Part shown: one piece after another, positions 57,642 through 64,000 of the stretch
Numbering within the stretch: position 1 is the stretch's first letter
Layout of the letters: every line of letters starts with the position of its first letter
The notes under the pieces: generated by a model
What the model saw: the letters and a program-made list of their open reading frames with translations, nothing else
Database searches by the model: none
Told to the model about the DNA's origin: nothing
Source of the DNA: Eutrophocola sp963925675
Lineage (GTDB): Bacteria; Pseudomonadota; Gammaproteobacteria; Pseudomonadales; Pseudohongiellaceae
Length of the DNA stretch: 64,000 nt
Direction of reading: 5' to 3'
Assembly (NCBI GenBank): GCA_963925675.1
Contig: CAWUSW010000037.1
Location: 52,748-116,747, forward strand
Made by a program: the position numbers and the translations under genes

Positions 57642-59063
57642 ATGACAACAGGCACACTGATAATATTGTTATTGTTATCAGTGCTGATTCTGTTGGGTAT
57701 TTACTCCGTTTATCTATTATCCCGCAAACATAAAAACCTTTCCGGCGATTCAGAAGATGTGCTGAATGAACGTCTTCAGGCACGTCAGCTCGAAATTAAG
57801 AAATTAGAGAATGAGATCCGTCAATTTCATTCTGATCTGCAACAAAGCAATGAAAAAAATTCATCACTGCGAGAGTCTGTTTCACGCCTTGAAACTCAAC
57901 TGAGTGAAGAGCGTAGCCAGAATCAGGAAAAAATACAGTTACTCGAAAATGCCAGAGAGAATATGAGTCTGGAATTTAAAAGTCTGGCCACTGAAATTAT
58001 TGAGCAAAAAGGAAAAGCGTTCACTGATAGTAATAAGGAAAATATCGAGAATATTCTGAAACCCTTGCGGGAAAAAATTCAGCAATTTGAAAAAAAGGTG
58101 GAAGACACCTATGACAAGGAGTCAAAAGAAAGATTTTCACTGGCCAAGGAAATTAAAAACTTGCAGGATCTTAATAATCGCATCAGTGAAGACGCGATTA
58201 ATCTCACCAATGCCTTGAAAGGAGAGAGTAAAACCCAGGGTAATTGGGGTGAATTCGTACTTGAGCGAATCCTGGAAAATTCCGGTTTACGTAAAGGCAG
58301 TGAATATGAAGTGCAGGTCAATCTTCGCACCAATGAAGGTGGCAATCGCCAGCCGGATGTCGTGATTCATTTACCGGAAAACAAGGATGTTATTGTTGAT
58401 TCAAAAGTAAGCTTGAGCGCTTATGAAAAATATTACTCTGAGCAGGATGAAAATAAAAAAGCAGAGGCTTTAAAACAACATATTCTGTCCATGCGGACAC
58501 ATATCAGAGATTTATCAAAAAAGAATTACCAGAATCTGGAGTCTGTGCAAACTTTGGATTTTGTCATTATGTTCCTGCCTGTAGAGGGGGCTTTTGCGCT
58601 GGCAGTACAGCATGATCAATCATTGTTTACAGAGGCATTTGATAAAAATATCGCCCTGGTGGGGCCAACGACCTTGATGGCAACACTCAGGACTATTCAG
58701 AATATCTGGCGCTATGAACATCAAAATAAAAATGCGCTTGAAATTGCCAAGCGTGCTGGTGCCTTGTATGACAAATTTACTTCTTTCACTGAAGACCTTG
58801 AAGATATTGGCAGACGTCTTGATCAAACACAGTCGTCTTATGACCAGGCACATAAAAAATTGATTTCGGGCAGGGGTAATTTAGTGTCCAATGTTGAAAA
58901 ATTAAAACTTCTCGGGGCCAGAGCAAGCAAATCATTGCCTGATGCCATGGTAGAAGAATCGTTTGAACATGAAATCTTGCCTACCAGTGCCGATGCTGTC
59001 GTTGGTGCTGAAGATTCTGATAACTCTGGCTCCGACCTCTCTGATAGTGAAGATGTCGATTAA
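57642..59063 (+). CDS. rmuC: DNA recombination protein RmuC
   Basis: Putative nuclease-scaffold that limits recombination at inverted repeats. Seen: 473 aa; N-terminal membrane helix (~4-24); coiled coil (~45-190, Gln/Glu/Lys rich); and the RmuC domain (~195-400: KTQGNWGEFVLERILENSGLRKG..., QPDVVIHLPENKDVIVDSKVSLSAY, FVIMFLPVEGAF). Acidic Asp/Ser-rich tail at the C-terminus. Confidence 0.93.
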   Translation: MTTGTLIILLLLSVLILLGIYSVYLLSRKHKNLSGDSEDVLNERLQARQLEIKKLENEIRQFHSDLQQSNEKNSSLRESVSRLETQLSEERSQNQEKIQLLENARENMSLEFKSLATEIIEQKGKAFTDSNKENIENILKPLREKIQQFEKKVEDTYDKESKERFSLAKEIKNLQDLNNRISEDAINLTNALKGESKTQGNWGEFVLERILENSGLRKGSEYEVQVNLRTNEGGNRQPDVVIHLPENKDVIVDSKVSLSAYEKYYSEQDENKKAEALKQHILSMRTHIRDLSKKNYQNLESVQTLDFVIMFLPVEGAFALAVQHDQSLFTEAFDKNIALVGPTTLMATLRTIQNIWRYEHQNKNALEIAKRAGALYDKFTSFTEDLEDIGRRLDQTQSSYDQAHKKLISGRGNLVSNVEKLKLLGARASKSLPDAMVEESFEHEILPTSADAVVGAEDSDNSGSDLSDSEDVD

Positions 59064-59071
59064 ATTTTCCC

Positions 59072-59674
59072 ATGACTGATCTCACTGACATTAATAAATT
59101 TCTACGTTGTTCTACACCGCGGGCTTGGGTTGAGTGGGCTCTGGAGAATGAGTCTTTGATGCTGATTGATCATGCCAATTGTGAAAAAAAAGCCGCTGCC
59201 AGTGCTATGAATTTACTGTATCGATACGTGGATAAAGCGGAACTTTTGAAAAAAATGTCGCAATTGGCCAGAGAGGAATTGCTGCACTTTGAGCAAGTGG
59301 TTGGTTTGTTACAGGAAAGGGGGATTGATTATCATCATTTAAGCTCATCCCGATATGCCTCCGCACTAAGGAGCCATATACGTACCCATGAACCGGCGAA
59401 ACTTGTTGATACTCTTATTGTCGGGGCTTTCGTAGAAGCACGTTCCTGCGAGCGCTTTGCTGTACTTGCACCTGAGCTGGACGATAAATTATGTCGTTTC
59501 TATCAATCATTACTGCGTTCTGAAGCAAGACATTATGCTGATTACCTAAAGCTGGCTCATTTGTATGATGAATCCGACCTTTCTGAAAGAATTGCTTTTT
59601 TTGCAGAGCTGGAAGCAGAGCTGATTAGTACGCCAGATCAGGAGTTTCGTTTTCACAGCGGTGTCCCGGCCTGA
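59072..59674 (+). CDS. miaE: tRNA-(ms2io6A)-hydroxylase
   Basis: Non-haem diiron monooxygenase that hydroxylates ms2i6A37 in tRNA. Seen: 200 aa; ferritin-like four-helix bundle with ligand motifs REELLHFEQV, EARSCERF and SEARHYADYLK. Starts 8 bp after rmuC, so likely co-transcribed. Few bacteria possess it, mainly Gammaproteobacteria. Confidence 0.92.
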   Translation: MTDLTDINKFLRCSTPRAWVEWALENESLMLIDHANCEKKAAASAMNLLYRYVDKAELLKKMSQLAREELLHFEQVVGLLQERGIDYHHLSSSRYASALRSHIRTHEPAKLVDTLIVGAFVEARSCERFAVLAPELDDKLCRFYQSLLRSEARHYADYLKLAHLYDESDLSERIAFFAELEAELISTPDQEFRFHSGVPA

Positions 59675-59704
59675 AATAAAGTGTAGCCTTGCTGTTTTAG
59701 CATT

Positions 59705-60211
59705 TCAGTTTTTACATTGTGACGGTCTGTTCAATGAATTCCCGATTTTCTTTCCCAGCTCATCCAGTTGATTGCAACTGATTAAATTATTCCCCTGTAA
59801 GGCAACGAAGCGCAGAATTGGTAAAGACATCAGGGCATTGACATTAGTGACTCTATTATTGCGCAAGCTAAGTACTCTCAGTTTTTTCAAATTTAACAGG
59901 GGAGAAAGGTCACTCACAGCGTTGTCGCTGAGTTCCAGTTGCTCCAGGTTTATTAATGCACTGATGCCTGCCAGGCTTTGTATACCGGCAGAAGGACATG
60001 CAAGTAATGTAACCTCTTTGGGGTCACTTTTGCCGGAAGTGGAAAGGTACTGGTTCAGGCAGCCCTGGAAATTAGCATCAATCAATAAGCTTGGAGGAGG
60101 AGGGGTGCCATTAGGGGAATAAAGTACGTTGTCATTTAAAACAACGCTATAACCGCTACATGCGCCAATTAACAAATAGCTGCTAATCAGAAAGGCCTTT
60201 GTCAGTTTCAT
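59705..60211 (-). CDS. Small leucine-rich-repeat lipoprotein
   Basis: A 168-residue protein with lipobox IGAC (lipidated C18) and, after a proline-rich linker (GTPPPPS), about three SDS22-type leucine-rich repeats (~75-140: LAGISALINLEQLELSDNAVSD, LSPLLNLKKLRVLSLRNNRVTN, VNALMSLPILRFVALQGNNLIS), with a Cys-containing cap. Presumably outer-membrane bound; binding partner unknown. Convergent with miaE. Internalin-like small LRR lipoproteins are not common in this position. Confidence 0.72.
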   Translation of the reverse strand: MKLTKAFLISSYLLIGACSGYSVVLNDNVLYSPNGTPPPPSLLIDANFQGCLNQYLSTSGKSDPKEVTLLACPSAGIQSLAGISALINLEQLELSDNAVSDLSPLLNLKKLRVLSLRNNRVTNVNALMSLPILRFVALQGNNLISCNQLDELGKKIGNSLNRPSQCKN

Positions 60212-60420
60212 AAGGGTGGTCCTTGTTTGTTGCGGTAATCCTGGTTTTCCGCCAGCCCAGAAAAGCGTTGAGGGAAGTATCTGGAGAGGCGTTGTAATGG
60301 CGCTCCCCCAAGTGAATCAGGCTACTTGAGGTGGTATTTCAAATCTAGTCCCGGTAATATTACCGGTTACTGAATGCACTATTGTCATTGGAAAATTTAA
60401 TTGAGTAAAGGACAAGAATT

Positions 60421-61098
60421 ATGAAATTTTTATCACTTGCAGCAGCTGCTGTTTTTTTTCTTGGGAACGTAGCGCTGGCTCAGGATCTTGAATCTGAACA
60501 AGGTAAAGCCGGTTATAGTATTGGTGTGAATATCGGCATGAATCTGGTAAATCAGATGCCAATGGATGACCTCGACGCAGATTCCCTGGTCGCAGGTGTA
60601 AGAGATGCATTAAGCGGCGAATTACAAATGAGTGAAGAAGAGATAATGGCTTCAATCCAGGCGTTTTCTATTGCCCAGCAAGAAAAAATGAGTGCTGAAG
60701 TTGAGGCTTCATCTCAGGCGGGGGTGGAGTTTTTGGTAAGTAATGGCGAGCGTGCAGAAGTTACCAGCACTGCATCGGGTTTGCAGTATGAAGTACTGGA
60801 ACAAGGCGCCGCTAGCGGTTCCATGCCGTCTGAAACGGATACCGTTACGGTGCATTATCATGGCACTTTGATTGACGGCACGGTCTTTGATAGCTCAGTG
60901 GAAAGAGGGCAACCTGCATCTTTCCCACTTAATGGCGTAATTGCTGGCTGGACTGAAGGTGTACAGTTGATGAAAGTCGGTGACAAGTTTCGCTTTTTCA
61001 TTCCACCCGAACTGGCCTATGGTGCCAATGGCGCCGGAGCATTAATAGGTCCAAACGCTACCTTGATTTTCGATGTCGAATTACTTGAGGTTCAATAA
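60421..61098 (+). CDS. FKBP-type peptidyl-prolyl isomerase, periplasmic
   Basis: A 225-residue exported folding catalyst. Signal peptide (AAAAVFFLGNVALAQ); N-terminal dimerisation domain (~24-115, GKAGYSIGVNIGMNLVNQM); and the FKBP domain (~120-225) with VTVHYHGTLIDGTVFDSS, FPLNGVIAGWTEGVQLM and PELAYGANGAG. FkpA/Mip/FklB-like; the exact subgroup is uncertain. Eight bp upstream of apeB. Confidence 0.92.
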   Translation: MKFLSLAAAAVFFLGNVALAQDLESEQGKAGYSIGVNIGMNLVNQMPMDDLDADSLVAGVRDALSGELQMSEEEIMASIQAFSIAQQEKMSAEVEASSQAGVEFLVSNGERAEVTSTASGLQYEVLEQGAASGSMPSETDTVTVHYHGTLIDGTVFDSSVERGQPASFPLNGVIAGWTEGVQLMKVGDKFRFFIPPELAYGANGAGALIGPNATLIFDVELLEVQ

Positions 61099-61106
61099 GC
61101 CGACAG

Positions 61107-62414
61107 GTGAATAATAATCCTTTGGACATTAATAAAGGCCTGATAAATTTTATTCAGGCCTCACCCACACCTTATCATGCAGTAAAAAGTCTTGTCTCCG
61201 AATTGGAAGAGGCGGGCTTTATTTGCCTGGAAGAAAGCAGTGAGTGGAAACTGGAGCCGGGCCAGGGATATTTCGTCAGCAGATCAGCTTCCTCAATTAT
61301 TGCCTTCAAAACAGGCAATGGTGACCTTCCAGTAGACGGCTTTCGAATGGTAGGGGCTCATACCGATAGCCCATGTTTAAAAATCAAACCGGAACCTGAA
61401 ATTAACCAGTACCAATATGGCCAACTGGGCGTTGAAGTATATGGCGGTGTTTTACTTAACCCCTGGTTTGATCGCGATTTGTCTATTGCGGGCAGAGTAG
61501 ATTATCGGGATACAAAGAGTAACTTGTGTCATTGTCTGATTAACTTTGAAAAAGCGGTTGCAGTTATCCCCAGTCTCGCCATTCATCTTGACCGTGATGC
61601 TAATGATAAACGTGCTATCAATGCGCAGACTTACTTGCCGCCATTGCTTACACAAACGGATGATGGTGCGACTTTCAAGTTAAAGGACATGTTGCTTGAT
61701 TATCTGGTTAAAGAACTGGATCTTGAAAATGCTGAAAAAGTTCTTGCCTATGATTTACGCCTGTATGATGTCCAGCCTCCAGCTCTGGTTGGATTGAATG
61801 ATGAATTTCTCACCGGTGCCAGACTGGATAATCTGTTGAGTTGTTATGTCGGGGTGCAAAGTTTAATTGCCAGCAATGATGAGTATGGGTCCTTACTGGT
61901 TTGCTCAGATCATGAAGAAGTGGGCAGTGTTTCTGCCGCTGGTGCCAAGGGACCGTTCCTGGAAGCGGTACTGGAAAGAGTCGCTGAATCTTTCTCCCAT
62001 GCTAATGCAGAAGCTAAACGCAGAATGTTGGACAAGTCATTGATGTTTTCGGTTGATAATGCCCATGGTATTCATCCAAATTTTCCGGAAAAACATGATG
62101 ACAAGCACGGGCCTTTACTCAATCATGGGCCGGTGATCAAAATAAATGCTAATCAACGTTATGCGACATCGAGCGAAACTTCTGCCTTTTTCCGTCAGCT
62201 ATGCGAAGACAATAATGTTCCTGTGCAAGCATTTGTTGTAAGAAATGATATGGCTTGCGGTTCAACGATTGGCCCAATTGTGGCGGGAGAACTTGGAGTA
62301 AAAACTCTTGATATTGGTGTGCCAACATTCGCTATGCACTCAATCAGGGAAATGGCTGGGTCAAAAGATGCGGCATATCTTGCAACGGCGTTAACAGCGT
62401 TTTACAACCGCTAA
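61107..62414 (+). CDS. apeB: M18 family aminopeptidase
   Basis: Dodecameric zinc metallopeptidase removing N-terminal acidic or other residues, cytosolic. Seen: 435 aa; VGAHTDSPCLKIKP (zinc His and Asp); ARLDNLLSCYVG; SDHEEVGS (general-base Glu); and the C-terminal HSIREMAGSKD with the last zinc His. GTG start with weak SD; coupling to the preceding gene is likely. Confidence 0.93.
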   Translation: MNNNPLDINKGLINFIQASPTPYHAVKSLVSELEEAGFICLEESSEWKLEPGQGYFVSRSASSIIAFKTGNGDLPVDGFRMVGAHTDSPCLKIKPEPEINQYQYGQLGVEVYGGVLLNPWFDRDLSIAGRVDYRDTKSNLCHCLINFEKAVAVIPSLAIHLDRDANDKRAINAQTYLPPLLTQTDDGATFKLKDMLLDYLVKELDLENAEKVLAYDLRLYDVQPPALVGLNDEFLTGARLDNLLSCYVGVQSLIASNDEYGSLLVCSDHEEVGSVSAAGAKGPFLEAVLERVAESFSHANAEAKRRMLDKSLMFSVDNAHGIHPNFPEKHDDKHGPLLNHGPVIKINANQRYATSSETSAFFRQLCEDNNVPVQAFVVRNDMACGSTIGPIVAGELGVKTLDIGVPTFAMHSIREMAGSKDAAYLATALTAFYNR

Positions 62415-62477
62415 ATTTCCAGAACCTTCATTTCACCTAACATTCTTTGCTGGAATAATTTCCTGCCTATTATTACG

Positions 62478-64000
62478 TTATCGTTCTTTTTGCCTTTTTA
62501 GATTTCTGATCAGATATCTGAGCGGGAGCACAGCTCCGACTTCCTCTGTAGCAAGCGGCAAGACTTCATTGCTAATCAGGGATGCGAGATATTCAGCAAG
62601 TAATGGCGTTGTAGTGAGCCCGCTTGAGCCGTGCCCTGCATTGATATATAGCCCGGGCAGGTATTGTGCACTGGCAGAAATTTCGTTTCTTGCATTACGT
62701 TGGTACCCATCAAAAATTTTCTCTGTTTTGCCACGGTCTTCAACTGGACCAGCCAATGGCAGGTAATCCGGTGTTGTGCAGCGCGTTCCTGCACGACTTA
62801 CAAGGTCTTCACTGCTACATTGATCATCAAGTTTTGCATGAAGCCTGGATGATATTTTCTCAATTAATTCGAGATTTGTTTTTGTGAGTGTTGAGCTTGA
62901 TCCGCCTTGATGAAGTCCCTGGACAAAACTGCCGCCAATGGTAAGCATGCTGGCTCTGTTGTTCTGCCAGGGAATGATATAGCCCTGATGGCGGAGAACT
63001 GTTTTTAAATGTTCAGAAACATCCTTTGTTCCATTCATGAGAAATGAGTCTGTCTGTCCATGATTGTTGATCATGGGATAGTCTGCGGTCTCAGGGAAAA
63101 GTGCTGCTTGATTGTTATTACAGATAACAAGGGCATCAAAAGCATGGGATGAATCAAGTCCCTGGCTGGACATCGCCACTTGCCATTGATTGTTTTGGTA
63201 TGCAAATGCGATAACTTCATGAGAAGTCAGTAATTGAATATTGTCATGCTTAATCCATGCCTGACACAAGGCTGGAGGCTCAAGGCTGCCAGCTTTGGGA
63301 AAGTACAATCCTGAATAGTCGAGTTGCATATTGGCAATCTCGCTTGCCTGCTTTGAATCTATAGCGTACATAAAGTGTGGGTCATAAAGATTGCGAATCA
63401 ATAAATCTTCTTGATCTGTTTTTTCCTGGGCAGAAATAGCCAGCTGAATCAGGCCGCAAGAGTTCCATGCGAAGTCATTGCTTTCTGCCAGGGTTTGGTA
63501 GTGTCGGATAGCATAATTAAATGCATTCAGGCGAAATAAAGATGCAGGAGTGAGCTGGCGTCCGGGATTAACATGAACGATACCCCGTGCATTTCCTGAA
63601 GCGCCATTTGCAATATTTCCATTTTTTTCTATCAGGGTGACTTTAAATCCCCTGTTGGCAAGGGCGTAAGCGCTTGCGCAACCGGCAAGACCGGCCCCTA
63701 TAATCGCGATGCTTTTGTTTATTGGATATTCCATTGACCAGGGATTTCTCCAGGACGGCACTGTTTTCTCAACATGCTTGTCAAGGCTTTCTAGATGCCC
63801 CGTCAACATGTGACGTTTTTTTCCATAGCCGTCAACTTTTGCCAAGGTGAATCCTGCTTCCTCAAGGTTTCTACGAATTATGCCGGCAACGGAATAGCTT
63901 GCTAACGTTGTATGGCCTGGCTTGCTTAAACGGGCGATGGTTTTGCACAGCGATATATTCCACATATCCTCATTTTTAGATGGGGCATGACCGTCCAGAT
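62478..64000 (-). CDS. mnmC: Bifunctional tRNA modification enzyme MnmC (partial, 5' end beyond the window)
   Basis: Makes mnm5s2U34 in tRNA. The visible part holds the end of the N-terminal methyltransferase domain (ARLSKPGHTTLASYSVAGIIRRNLEEAGF) and the whole C-terminal FAD-dependent cmnm5-oxidase domain, with dinucleotide motif AIIGAGLAGCASAYALANRG, ASGNARGIVHVNP, and YINAGHGSSGLTTTPLLAEYLASLI near the end. The Met at 63965 is not the start: the same frame continues to the edge as LDGHAPSKNEDMW, the conserved MnmC motif. About 200 residues are missing. Convergent with apeB. Confidence 0.92.
   Translation of the reverse strand, partial: LDGHAPSKNEDMWNISLCKTIARLSKPGHTTLASYSVAGIIRRNLEEAGFTLAKVDGYGKKRHMLTGHLESLDKHVEKTVPSWRNPWSMEYPINKSIAIIGAGLAGCASAYALANRGFKVTLIEKNGNIANGASGNARGIVHVNPGRQLTPASLFRLNAFNYAIRHYQTLAESNDFAWNSCGLIQLAISAQEKTDQEDLLIRNLYDPHFMYAIDSKQASEIANMQLDYSGLYFPKAGSLEPPALCQAWIKHDNIQLLTSHEVIAFAYQNNQWQVAMSSQGLDSSHAFDALVICNNNQAALFPETADYPMINNHGQTDSFLMNGTKDVSEHLKTVLRHQGYIIPWQNNRASMLTIGGSFVQGLHQGGSSSTLTKTNLELIEKISSRLHAKLDDQCSSEDLVSRAGTRCTTPDYLPLAGPVEDRGKTEKIFDGYQRNARNEISASAQYLPGLYINAGHGSSGLTTTPLLAEYLASLISNEVLPLATEEVGAVLPLRYLIRNLKRQKER

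Noticed and set aside
63963..63965. ATG at 63965 as the start of a stand-alone FAD oxidoreductase (MnmC C-domain only)
   Set aside because: The frame continues upstream with LDGHAPSKNEDMW, the conserved methyltransferase-domain motif, so the gene extends past the window.

Overview
The window reads as chromosomal DNA of a free-living, probably marine or aquatic gammaproteobacterium on the Pseudomonadales/Cellvibrionales side of the class. The basis is the Tol-Pal operon, BamC, Hda, MnmC and TolA, together with a gene order from about 27 to 57.5 kb that I recall as largely collinear with Pseudomonas (hda, wrbA, arsC, yihY, proS; aspS-yebC-ruvCAB-tolQRAB-pal-cpoB-queE-queC-tRNA-Lys; nadA-bepA-tusA-perM-dapA-bamC-purC). 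No rRNA operon, CRISPR array, transposase or prophage gene was seen.

Region 1 (1-20 kb) is accessory and built around periplasmic oxidation. It holds a GMC-family flavoprotein with a small c-type cytochrome and a YVTN beta-propeller, an O-acetylhomoserine sulfhydrylase-type PLP enzyme, and two small secreted proteins (a DUF6152 protein and one of unknown function). Two quinoprotein (PQQ) dehydrogenases follow: one is fused to its own haem domain and carries an unusual CX3CH motif, the other is encoded next to a separate dihaem cytochrome. AvtA lies between them. A TPR protein, an MFS transporter, a secreted vanadium-haloperoxidase-type enzyme with a complete active site, and a large frameshifted FecR-domain secreted protein complete the region.

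Region 2 (20-27 kb) holds xthA, an HtrA-like protein that has lost its catalytic His, tRNA-Arg(CCT) with a truncated upstream duplicate and an inverted copy of its 3' end, selO, and an arsS-type radical SAM gene with two rSAM-associated transferases.

Region 3 (27-64 kb) is conserved housekeeping: DNA replication control (hda), envelope quality control (sppA, bepA, bamC, tol-pal), translation (proS, aspS, tRNA-Lys, Sua5, queuosine genes, miaE, mnmC), recombination (ruvCAB, rmuC), and NAD, lysine and purine biosynthesis.

The most striking non-coding signal is in the first 27 kb only. Two families of REP-like palindromes (GTAGGAGGGG... and GTAGGTCGG...) are interspersed with arrays of a variable 7-bp repeat (CAAG plus three variable bases). 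Some junctions between repeat array and REP are conserved, and one heptad array forms the signal-peptide core of a cytochrome gene.
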